Source of the DNA: Rhizobiaceae bacterium
Lineage (GTDB): Bacteria; Pseudomonadota; Alphaproteobacteria; Rhizobiales; Rhizobiaceae
DNA: 7,237 nt
Assembly (NCBI GenBank): GCA_913776675.1
Contig: CAJYRE010000407.1
Span: forward strand, 1-7,237
Direction: 5' to 3'
A model generated the notes under the pieces. The model ran no database searches, was not told where the DNA came from, and worked only from the letters and a program-made list of their open reading frames with translations. The stretch's first letter is position 1, and each line of letters starts with the position of its first letter. Shown here in pieces: positions 1-5,755 of this stretch. A program made the translations under genes and the position numbers.

Positions 1-234
1 GACGTCGATAGCCTGCACCGCTGGTGCGCAAAAGCCGGATGGGACACCGTGTTGAACCGGGCCGGCACCACCTTTCGCAAACTTTCTGATGATGATCGGG
101 TCGATTTGACCGAGGACAAGGCCATTGTCCTGATGCTGGCGCAACCCTCGATGATCAAGCGCCCTGTTCTGGAGAAGGATGGTGCGCTCATAGTGGGCTT
201 CAAACCGGAACAATACGCAGCATTTTTTGCCTGA
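1..234 (+). CDS. YffB/ArsC-like protein (Spx/ArsC thioredoxin-fold family), 3' part only
   Basis: The reading frame is open from the first base and stops at TGA 232-234, giving 77 residues of what is normally a protein of about 115. The fragment resembles the C-terminal two thirds of E. coli YffB: a GW-x4-LNRAGTTFRKL block at residues 13-28, then IKRP at residues 52-55 followed by VL and the closing GF-x-PEQY-x2-FF stretch. In ArsC-type proteins the Arg of the IKRP segment belongs to the active site. The redox-active CxxC/CxxS region would lie upstream, outside the window, so whether the catalytic Cys is present cannot be seen. Known arsenate reductases and YffB/Spx proteins share this fold. 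The sequence looks like the YffB branch, whose substrate is unsettled, so an arsenate-reductase function should not be assumed. ybaK begins 13 bp downstream on the same strand, which suggests co-transcription. Confidence 0.85.
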   Translation, partial: DVDSLHRWCAKAGWDTVLNRAGTTFRKLSDDDRVDLTEDKAIVLMLAQPSMIKRPVLEKDGALIVGFKPEQYAAFFA

Positions 235-247
235 AGAGGATGAGGGC

Positions 248-721
248 ATGTCCAAATCAACCCGTGCAACATTGGCGCTGGAGAAGGCCAAGGTGGCCTT
301 TACCGTTCACACCTATACCTATGATCCCAACGCGGAGCGCATCGGCCTTCAGGCTGCCGAAGCCATTGGCGAAGACCCAAGCCGGGTGCTGAAAACCCTG
401 ATGGCCGAGCTGGATGGCAAGCCGGTGTGTGTTGTGCTGCCCTCTGATCAGGAAGTCAGCATGAAAAAACTGGCCGCCGCCTTTGGGGGCAAGCATGCCG
501 CCATGATGAAGCCCGCAGTGGCCGAAAAACTGACCGGCTTTGTTGTGGGCGGCATCAGCCCGTTTGGACAAAAAAAGCTGGTGCCAACCGTGATCGACAG
601 TGCCGCCCTTGAAGAGCCCCATGTGTATATGAACGGCGGTCAGCGTGGATTGCAGGTGCGGCTCAACCCGAAAGACGCGCAAAAAGCGCTGGGTGCCATT
701 GCCGCATCTGTTGTTGCCTGA
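248..721 (+). CDS. ybaK: Cys-tRNA(Pro)/Cys-tRNA(Cys) deacylase YbaK
   Basis: A cytosolic trans-editing enzyme that hydrolyses Cys mischarged onto tRNA(Pro), protecting proline codons from Cys misincorporation. The 157-residue length fits the family (E. coli YbaK is about 159). Visible hallmarks are the DPSRVLKTLMAE segment, whose Lys49 corresponds to the essential YbaK lysine, and VGGISPFGQKK at residues 100-110 followed by the VPTVIDSA strand. GGQRGLQV near residues 131-138 matches the YbaK GGKRGLDI segment. The start is ATG 248, because a GAGGA Shine-Dalgarno (236-240) sits 7 bp upstream; a TTG at 227 in the same frame would add seven residues but overlaps the preceding gene. It probably shares a transcript with the YffB-like gene. 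The family also contains ProX and INS-type editing domains, but the motifs here favour YbaK. Confidence 0.95.
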   Translation: MSKSTRATLALEKAKVAFTVHTYTYDPNAERIGLQAAEAIGEDPSRVLKTLMAELDGKPVCVVLPSDQEVSMKKLAAAFGGKHAAMMKPAVAEKLTGFVVGGISPFGQKKLVPTVIDSAALEEPHVYMNGGQRGLQVRLNPKDAQKALGAIAASVVA

Positions 722-816
722 CATGCGGTTTTGGTCGGAATCGACCGCTGCTTTCATTTCTGCCACAAAACGGTTTATCTGTTGGCCATCCCTCTTTGAA
801 GATCAGGACGCGAATC

Positions 817-2067
817 ATGACCCTTGCCGATTTTTCATCCTCTATTGATCCGGTCAAACTCGAAAAGCTGGCCGAAGTGGCCGTCAAGATCGGGCTTGGG
901 TTGCAACAAGGGCAGGATCTGGTGATGACGGCACCCATCAACGCCTTGCCGCTGGTGCGCCAGATTACCAAACACGCCTATATGGCCGGTGCCGGGCTGG
1001 TCACCACCTTTTATGCGGATGAAGAGGCAACGCTTGCCCGTTATCAGCATGCACCGAATGCCAGCTTTGATCGGGCCAGTGGCTGGCTGTATGAAGGCAT
1101 GGCAAAAGCCTATACTGCGGGTGCGGCGCGTCTGGCCATTTCCGGCGATAACCCGATGATGCTGGCCGGACAGGATGCAGAAAAAGTTGCCCGTGCCAAC
1201 AAGGCAAACTCCATTGCCTATAAGCCCGCATTGGAACCCATCTCCAACTTCAACATCAACTGGAATATCTGCGCCTATCCCAACCCCTCCTGGGCCAAAC
1301 TGGTTTTCCCGGATTTACCTTTGCATGAAGCCGTGAAAAAGCTGGCCGACGCTATTTTTGCCGCTTCGCGGGTCGATCAGGCAGACCCGGTGGCGGCATG
1401 GCTGGCCCATAATGCCGACCTGGCCAAGCGCTCCCGCTGGCTGAATGATGAGCGCTTTTCGGCCTTGCATTTCACCGGGCCGGGCACGGATCTGACGGTT
1501 GGATTGGCCGACGGCCATGAATGGTTTGGCGGCGCATCCACCGCCAAGAATGGCGTGACCTGCAATCCGAATATTCCCACCGAAGAGGTGTTCACCACGC
1601 CGCATGCCTTGCGGGTCGAGGGTACAGTGTCCTCCACCAAGCCACTGTCGCATCAAGGCACGTTGATTGATGATATTCAGGTGCGGTTTGAGGCTGGCCG
1701 CATTGTAGACGCCAAAGCATCAAAGGGCCAGGATGTGCTGCTGAAGGTGCTGGATACCGATGAAGGCGCGCGGCGTCTGGGGGAAGTGGCGCTTGTGCCG
1801 CATTCATCGCCCATTTCGGCATCCGGCATCCTGTTCTACAACACGCTGTTTGATGAGAATGCATCGTGCCACATCGCGCTTGGGCAGTGCTACTCCAAAT
1901 GCTTCCTCAACGGTGCATCCCTGACGCCCGAGCAAATCAAGGCCCAAGGCGGCAATTCCAGCCTGATCCATATTGATTGGATGATCGGCTCAGACAAGGT
2001 TGATATTGATGGTCTGCGTGCGGATGGGTCGCGGGTTGCCGTCATGCGCAAGGGCGAATGGGCTTGA
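817..2067 (+). CDS. Aminopeptidase, peptidase family M29 (AmpS/aminopeptidase T type)
   Basis: A cytosolic dimetal aminopeptidase that removes N-terminal residues from peptides, presumably in peptide turnover. The 416-residue length is typical of the family and there is no signal peptide. The conserved ligands can be read directly: E257 in NIPTEEVF, E323 in RRLGEVALV, H352 in NASCHIALG, and H385 and D387 in SLIHIDW. The likely catalytic tyrosine is Y359 in GQCYSKC. The spacings E-66-E-29-H-7-Y agree with what I recall for Thermus aminopeptidase T and Staphylococcus AmpS. ATG 817 is preferred because AGGA (805-808) lies 8 bp upstream; a TTG at 796 in frame would add seven residues without a better ribosome site. 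The gene follows ybaK by 95 bp, so it may have its own promoter, but I see no convincing -35/-10 pair. M29 enzymes have broad specificity, so the natural substrate is unknown. Confidence 0.95.
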   Translation: MTLADFSSSIDPVKLEKLAEVAVKIGLGLQQGQDLVMTAPINALPLVRQITKHAYMAGAGLVTTFYADEEATLARYQHAPNASFDRASGWLYEGMAKAYTAGAARLAISGDNPMMLAGQDAEKVARANKANSIAYKPALEPISNFNINWNICAYPNPSWAKLVFPDLPLHEAVKKLADAIFAASRVDQADPVAAWLAHNADLAKRSRWLNDERFSALHFTGPGTDLTVGLADGHEWFGGASTAKNGVTCNPNIPTEEVFTTPHALRVEGTVSSTKPLSHQGTLIDDIQVRFEAGRIVDAKASKGQDVLLKVLDTDEGARRLGEVALVPHSSPISASGILFYNTLFDENASCHIALGQCYSKCFLNGASLTPEQIKAQGGNSSLIHIDWMIGSDKVDIDGLRADGSRVAVMRKGEWA

Positions 2068-2097
2068 CGATTTAGCCCATTATTTATGTTTGTTTTT
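2057..2097 (+). terminator. Probable intrinsic terminator of the M29 aminopeptidase gene
   Basis: AATGGGCT (2057-2064) and AGCCCATT (2074-2081) form an 8 bp perfect stem with a 9-base loop. The stop codon (2065-2067) lies in the loop. A T-rich run follows to 2097 (TTTATG, TTTG, TTTTT), although it is broken by several other bases. The left arm lies inside the last codons of the gene, which is compact but not rare. The direction suits the + strand gene only. Confidence 0.45.
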
Positions 2098-2128
2098 CTG
2101 GAAAAGTGGCATCCACTTTTCCAGAAAA
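2094..2128. repeat. Perfect 16 bp inverted repeat in the convergent intergenic region
   Basis: The arms 2094-2109 and 2113-2128 are exact reverse complements around a CAT loop; the core is GGAAAAGTGG-CAT-CCACTTTTCC. It lies between the ends of two converging genes. The full-length hairpin lacks a downstream T tract on either strand, since the outer bases are TTTT before and AAAA after. It is therefore not a textbook terminator, although the inner AAAAGTGG-CAT-CCACTTTT could act as a short bidirectional one. The GAAAAGTGG core resembles palindromic intergenic elements that I associate with rhizobial genomes, so I annotate it as a probable member of a dispersed palindromic family. Only one copy is visible in this window. 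Confidence 0.6.
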
Positions 2129-2158
2129 CAGGGGTGAGCATCGGCTTGATCCGATCCG

Positions 2159-3028
2159 TTATTTGGCAGAGGGGCCAGAGCGCCGTTGCGCAATAAAGAC
2201 ACTGGCCAACACCATAATAAACCCAAGCCCTTGCAGCAGGGACAGGCTTTGCCCCAGAAAGCCCCAGCCCAGCAGAGTTGCCGTCAGCGGACTGAGAAAG
2301 CCAAGGGCTGCCACAGCCGACGGCTCAATATGCGCAACACCCCAGAACCATAGAATATAGGTCAAGGCCGCACCAATCAGCCCAAGGTAAGCAAAGCCCA
2401 GAGCATTCTGAACTGTTAAAGTCGGCAAGGCAGGTTCAAACATCAAGGCCAAAGGCACCAGCAGCAAGCCACCCGCTGTCAATTGCCATGCGGTAAATGT
2501 CAGGCTCGACACAGGCGGTCGCCAATGACGGGTCAGAACCGTGCCAGCGGCCATGGACCCCGCCCCCACCAGACCGGCCAGCACGCCCAACGGGTCCAGC
2601 GCCGCTTTGGGGGTCAGGACCAGAAGAGCCACACCGGCAAGCCCTGTGCAGGCGGCCACAATGGCAGCACTGCGGATCGGCGTGCCCATCACCAACCGCG
2701 CAAGCACAATGACAATCAGGGGCTGAACAGCCCCCACCGTTGCCGCGACCCCACCCGGAAGGCGATAGGCCGAGACAAACAGCATGGCCCAGAAAAGCGT
2801 GAAATTCAGACCACCCAGCAAAAACACCTTGGCAATCCAAATGCTCTTGGGCACGGCACGCACCAGCAACAGCAGCAGAAGACCGGCCGGCAGGGCACGC
2901 AACATGGCCGCATGCAGCGGATACCCCGGCGGCAAAAGGCTGGTGGTGACGATATAGGTGCTGCCCCAGATAGCAGGAGCCAGCGCGGTGATGGCCAACG
3001 GCCAGAGAGAAGGTGTATTTATCTTCAT
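2159..3028 (-). CDS. pecM: PecM-like drug/metabolite transporter (EamA, two-domain)
   Basis: An inner-membrane exporter of the DMT superfamily, 289 residues, with about ten hydrophobic helices arranged as two EamA repeats (roughly residues 10-137 and 149-281). The opening, LAP-x-IWGSTYIVTTSLLPPGYP then MLRALPAGLLLLLL (residues 16-57), is characteristic of the PecM subgroup. So is SAYRLPGGVAATVGAVQPL near residues 86-104. The repeat-2 end carries LGFLSPLTATLLGW. In Dickeya, PecM works with the MarR regulator PecS and is linked to export of the pigment indigoidine; the substrate here is unknown. Divergent pairing with a PecS-type gene 80 bp away strongly supports the assignment. Start ATG 3028 has only a weak GAG-type ribosome site (3038-3040), which lies inside operator 1, so bound repressor would cover the translation initiation region DNA. 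The gene symbol is by homology and synteny. Confidence 0.85.
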   Translation of the reverse strand: MKINTPSLWPLAITALAPAIWGSTYIVTTSLLPPGYPLHAAMLRALPAGLLLLLLVRAVPKSIWIAKVFLLGGLNFTLFWAMLFVSAYRLPGGVAATVGAVQPLIVIVLARLVMGTPIRSAAIVAACTGLAGVALLVLTPKAALDPLGVLAGLVGAGSMAAGTVLTRHWRPPVSSLTFTAWQLTAGGLLLVPLALMFEPALPTLTVQNALGFAYLGLIGAALTYILWFWGVAHIEPSAVAALGFLSPLTATLLGWGFLGQSLSLLQGLGFIMVLASVFIAQRRSGPSAK

Positions 3029-3033
3029 GTCAA

Positions 3034-3053
3034 TTATCTCGATTTCAAGATAA
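3034..3053. promoter_or_regulatory. Operator 1: PecS/MarR-type palindrome next to pecM
   Basis: TTATCTCGA (3034-3042), TT, TCAAGATAA (3045-3053): an inverted repeat with one mismatch per arm pair. The flanking AA/TT extends the symmetry to 3032-3055. It is almost the same as operator 2, and its edge is 5 bp from the pecM start codon. Palindromes of the ATCTTGA-N2-TCAAGAT kind are typical MarR-family sites. Binding by the adjacent regulator is inferred from position and form. Confidence 0.75.
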
Positions 3054-3069
3054 TTTTGTCTAGCATATT

Positions 3070-3089
3070 TTATCTTGAAATCAAGATAA
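3070..3089. promoter_or_regulatory. Operator 2: perfect PecS/MarR-type palindrome next to pecS
   Basis: TTATCTTGA (3070-3078), AA, TCAAGATAA (3081-3089): arms of 9 bp with no mismatch. It ends 19 bp before the pecS start codon, so it should overlap the pecS promoter and allow autorepression. Its centre is 36 bp from that of operator 1. I could not assign convincing -35/-10 hexamers for either gene in this AT-rich stretch. Confidence 0.8.
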
Positions 3090-3108
3090 TTTCTGCTATC
3101 GGTTTTTC

Positions 3109-3612
3109 ATGGAAAGCAAGCAGACACCCGATGCCGTGGATCGAATTCTGGCCCAGTGGCGGCAGGAAAGACCGGATTTGAACGTGGACCCCATGGGCCT
3201 TCTGGGCCGATTGGGCCGACTGCGTGATCATATCGCGCGTGATATTGAAAGTGTGCTACAGGCACATGGTCTGAACAGTTCCAGCTTTGATGTGCTGGCA
3301 ACACTGCGGCGGGCGGGTCATCCTTATCAGCTTTCCCCTTCCGATCTGCTGGCAGCCATGATGGTGACATCCGGCACCATGACCAATCGGATCGATCAGC
3401 TTGAAAAACAGGGGCTGGTTCAGCGTCTGCCCAATCCACACGATCGGCGCAGCCTGCTGATTGCTCTCACCGACAAGGGATTTGCCCTGATTGAGCAGGC
3501 CGTGGCCGATCATGTCGCCAATCAGCACCGGCTGGCCGCAACCCTCACGCCTGACCAACAGGCCACACTTGATGATCTTCTGCGGATTTTTTTGTCGTCT
3601 TATGAAGGGTAG
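3109..3612 (+). CDS. pecS: PecS/HucR-type MarR-family regulator, probably urate-responsive
   Basis: A dimeric winged-helix repressor of 167 residues, longer than the roughly 140 of plain MarR because of an extra N-terminal helix (about residues 7-20) typical of the PecS/HucR/UrtR branch. Visible features are the RPDL-x4-MGLLGRLGRLRD linker-helix (21-40), FDVLATLRRAG (60-70), recognition helix TSGTMTNRIDQLE (87-99) and the wing PHDRRSLLIALTDKG (110-124). W17, D61, R68 and R106 correspond to the four HucR residues linked to urate response (W20, D73, R80, R118); the D-to-R spacing of 7 and R-to-R spacing of 38 match exactly. In characterised members, urate releases the protein from DNA and derepresses a divergent gene, here the PecM-like exporter. 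ATG 3109 has no visible Shine-Dalgarno. Ligand and target are inferred; the gene symbol is by homology. Confidence 0.88.
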   Translation: MESKQTPDAVDRILAQWRQERPDLNVDPMGLLGRLGRLRDHIARDIESVLQAHGLNSSSFDVLATLRRAGHPYQLSPSDLLAAMMVTSGTMTNRIDQLEKQGLVQRLPNPHDRRSLLIALTDKGFALIEQAVADHVANQHRLAATLTPDQQATLDDLLRIFLSSYEG

Positions 3613-3633
3613 AAACGTGCGGATCCTGATTTT

Positions 3634-5232
3634 CTAAAACAGGCTGCCCTGCCCAGCGGGTGGCTCGGCCTTTTTGGCGGCTTTGGTCGGCGCTGCGGGT
3701 TTGGCAGGCGCAGGCGGCGGCACCGCATCATCGCCCACCACTGCTGCAACACGGCCATCGGCAAACTCAATGGCAATGGCCTGCGGGCCTGACAGGCTAT
3801 TGGCGCGCGAGACGGGCCGGTCATGCTCATCGCGGATCACCGCATAGCCGCGCATCAAGACATTTTTATAGGAAAGCGATTGCAGCATGCGGTCATGGGC
3901 CGACACCACGGAACGCAAGCGCCGCACATCATTGCCCACCGCACTGTCTGCCCGGCGCGACAGGCTTTCCAGCCGATCACCGGCGCGCTCGACCTGCGCC
4001 TGAAGACGGGCCGGCAGCGTCACCAAGGTACCCTCCAACCGGCCAAGCCGGGTTTTATGCCGCTCCAGCAGCCGCTCGATGATGCGCTCTGCAAGTGCCG
4101 ATCGCTCATTGACCCGTTGACGGCGCTCCACCAGCCGACGCGCCAGCATATCGGGTGACAGCTTGGCTGAGGCGCGCTCAAACAACCGCCGCTTGCTCAT
4201 GGTATTCAATTCAAGCCCGCGCCCAAGCCCACTGGCCGCTTCATCAAACCGGCGGCGCGGCAAGGCCAGCAATTGATCCAGCGAAGGCAGTGCCCGCACC
4301 AGCGCGCGCGTATTCTGCCGCCGTTGCTCCATCTGTCGGCTGACCGCACCGGACAGGCGCGCTGCCAGACCGGCAATCTGGGCCTGCAGATCAGCCTTGA
4401 CCGGAACCGCCATTTCGGCAGCGCCCGTGGGCGTCGGTGCCCGCACATCGGCGGCATAATCAATCAGCGTCCAATCTGTTTCATGGCCCACGGCTGAAAT
4501 CAGCGGAATGGTGCTGGCAGCAGCGGCCCGCACCACCGCTTCATCATTAAAACTCCACAGGTCTTCCAGACTACCGCCCCCACGCGCCACAATCAGCACA
4601 TCGGGCCGCGGAATGGAACCACCCGCCTCCAGGGCATTGAAGCCGTGGATGGCCTGCGCCACTTCATCGCCAGACCCCTCGCCCTGCACCTTCACCGGCC
4701 AGACCAGCACATGCACCGGAAAACGGTCGGCAATACGGTGCAGAATATCGCGGATAACGGCACCAGTCGGTGAGGTCACAACGCCAATCACCTTCGGCAT
4801 GAAAGGCAGCAATTGCTTGCGGGCCGGATCAAACAGGCCCTCGGCGGTAAAGCGGCGCTTGCGCTCTTCAATCAGCGCCATCAAGGCTCCGGCACCGGCT
4901 GGCTCCATCTGCTCAATGACGATCTGGTATTTGCTGGAGCCGGGAAAGGTGGTGATGCGCCCGGTGGCAATCACTTCCATGCCCTCTTCCGGGCGATATT
5001 TCAGCTTGGAAAACGACCCTTTCCAGATCACCGCATCAATGCGCGACTTGTCATCCTTCAGCGCGAAATAGGCATGACCGGAGGAATGTTGCCCACGATA
5101 GCCCGAAATTTCGCCTCGAACCCGAACATGATCAAAAGCAGTTTCGATGGTGCGCTTGATCGATCCGGAAAGCTCCGAAACGGTAAACTCGCTGAGATTG
5201 GTGGGCGAATCATCGCTGAAAAAACTGGCCAT
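3634..5232 (-). CDS. xseA: Exodeoxyribonuclease VII large subunit
   Basis: The catalytic subunit of exonuclease VII, which with several XseB subunits degrades single-stranded DNA to short oligonucleotides in the cytosol during repair. At 532 residues it is longer than E. coli XseA (456). Layout: N-terminal OB fold (about 15-108, with [16 protein letters not shown] and GEISGYRG), catalytic core (about 125-280), long helical/coiled region (about 280-465), and a C-terminal segment with [12 protein letters not shown]. The presumed catalytic residues are D162 (IRDIL), R217 ([13 protein letters not shown]), and H250 and D253 (GHETD), consistent with E. coli D155, R205, H238 and D241. The extra length is partly a low-complexity Pro/Ala/Lys tail (about 507-526) ending in GQGSLF, a tail I know from alphaproteobacterial XseA. 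ATG 5232 lacks a clear Shine-Dalgarno. No xseB is visible. The end lies 21 bp from the convergent pecS. Confidence 0.97.
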   Translation of the reverse strand: MASFFSDDSPTNLSEFTVSELSGSIKRTIETAFDHVRVRGEISGYRGQHSSGHAYFALKDDKSRIDAVIWKGSFSKLKYRPEEGMEVIATGRITTFPGSSKYQIVIEQMEPAGAGALMALIEERKRRFTAEGLFDPARKQLLPFMPKVIGVVTSPTGAVIRDILHRIADRFPVHVLVWPVKVQGEGSGDEVAQAIHGFNALEAGGSIPRPDVLIVARGGGSLEDLWSFNDEAVVRAAAASTIPLISAVGHETDWTLIDYAADVRAPTPTGAAEMAVPVKADLQAQIAGLAARLSGAVSRQMEQRRQNTRALVRALPSLDQLLALPRRRFDEAASGLGRGLELNTMSKRRLFERASAKLSPDMLARRLVERRQRVNERSALAERIIERLLERHKTRLGRLEGTLVTLPARLQAQVERAGDRLESLSRRADSAVGNDVRRLRSVVSAHDRMLQSLSYKNVLMRGYAVIRDEHDRPVSRANSLSGPQAIAIEFADGRVAAVVGDDAVPPPAPAKPAAPTKAAKKAEPPAGQGSLF

Positions 5233-5240
5233 GCGAATTG

Positions 5241-5277
5241 TTTAAAGCATCGACCGAAACGTGGGAACTGGTTTTCG
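5241..5277. repeat. Rhizobial-type intergenic element upstream of xseA (candidate)
   Basis: TTTAAAGCAT (5241-5250) is followed by CGAAACGTGGGAACTGGTTTTCG (split here as CGAAAC, GTGGGAACTG, GTTTTCG; 5255-5277). The outer five bases pair (CGAAA with TTTCG) but the interior pairs poorly. The arrangement TAAAGCAT then AAA-x-GTGGGAAC-x-GGTTTT resembles a dispersed element I associate with rhizobial intergenic regions. It lies 9-45 bp upstream of the xseA start codon and may coincide with its promoter or leader. The rest of the 229 bp gap (5233-5461) shows nothing else I can name. Family membership is from memory, so confidence is low. Confidence 0.4.
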
Positions 5278-5461
5278 ACACCATCCCCTTCCCAGTCAAC
5301 GCATAAACACACCCTTGTTCAAACGTTGGAAACCGGGGATGCCACCACACAGAACAGGCTCTTTAAAAGCTTCACATCCCTTCACATTCCCGGCAGACAT
5401 GGAACAATCGTTAACTCTCAACGGTTATGGTCGCGCACATCACAGTGCATTTGAACACGGG

Positions 5462-5755
5462 ATGACAACCATGACCTTCCTGATTGCCATGACGATCGGC
5501 ATTGCCACGGGAGCGATGCGCAGCATCATCTCCATCGTGCTTGTCTCGCTTATGCTGTCCTTGGGCGGTCTGGTCATGCTGGCCATGCCGGGTCCGTGGT
5601 CGCTCCTGTCACTCTTGACGGCCTTGATGGGCTATCAGGTGGGGCTGATCAATTGCCTGATTGTGTCCCTTGCCCTTTCAAAGCGCAAGGGGACCGTTGT
5701 TACTGTACGCGATACAGCCAAAAGCCCGATTGCGAATCCCTCGGCAATGCGGTGA
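5462..5755 (+). CDS. Small hydrophobic membrane protein, unrecognised
   Basis: A 97-residue ORF that I do not recognise. It has a short hydrophobic N-terminus (residues 6-19), then two strong membrane segments: SIISIVLVSLMLSLGGLVML (21-40) and SLLTALMGYQVGLINCLIVS (50-69). A KRK cluster follows at about 73-75, and a polar tail ends in NPSAMR. The basic residues after the last helix suggest a cytoplasmic C-terminus. The start is uncertain: ATG 5462 has only GGG immediately upstream, ATG 5471 has GGGA 9 bp away, and ATG 5399 would add 21 polar residues. The last 56 bp overlap the end of the opposing large gene, so the tail is constrained by the other strand. Size and topology loosely recall small rhizobial ExoX/SyrA-type membrane proteins, but no motif confirms that. 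It could in principle be a chance ORF, though sustained hydrophobic patterning argues against it. Confidence 0.55.
   Translation: MTTMTFLIAMTIGIATGAMRSIISIVLVSLMLSLGGLVMLAMPGPWSLLSLLTALMGYQVGLINCLIVSLALSKRKGTVVTVRDTAKSPIANPSAMR

Noticed and set aside
733..746. GGTCG-GAAT-CGACC hairpin after ybaK, as a possible terminator.
   Set aside because: The stem is only 5 bp and the following sequence (GCTGCTTTCATTTC) has no proper T run; chance is a good explanation.
257..766. Minus-strand ORF opposite ybaK.
   Set aside because: It is the shadow of a well-conserved gene and shows no recognisable domain.
2483..3181. Long + strand ORF (232 residues) across the pecM region.
   Set aside because: It lies antisense to a clear transporter, is rich in Gln/His/Arg as expected from a shadow frame, and runs through both operators.
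3625..3643. CCTG-A-TTTT-CT-AAAA-CAGG imperfect palindrome between the ends of pecS and xseA, as a bidirectional terminator.
   Set aside because: The stem is half A/T, carries a bulge, has a two-base loop and lies partly inside the xseA stop region; too weak to annotate.
5401..5440. GTTAAC/AACGG repeats in the region before the small membrane ORF as a regulatory palindrome.
   Set aside because: The symmetry is only 4-5 bp per arm and no related copy occurs nearby.
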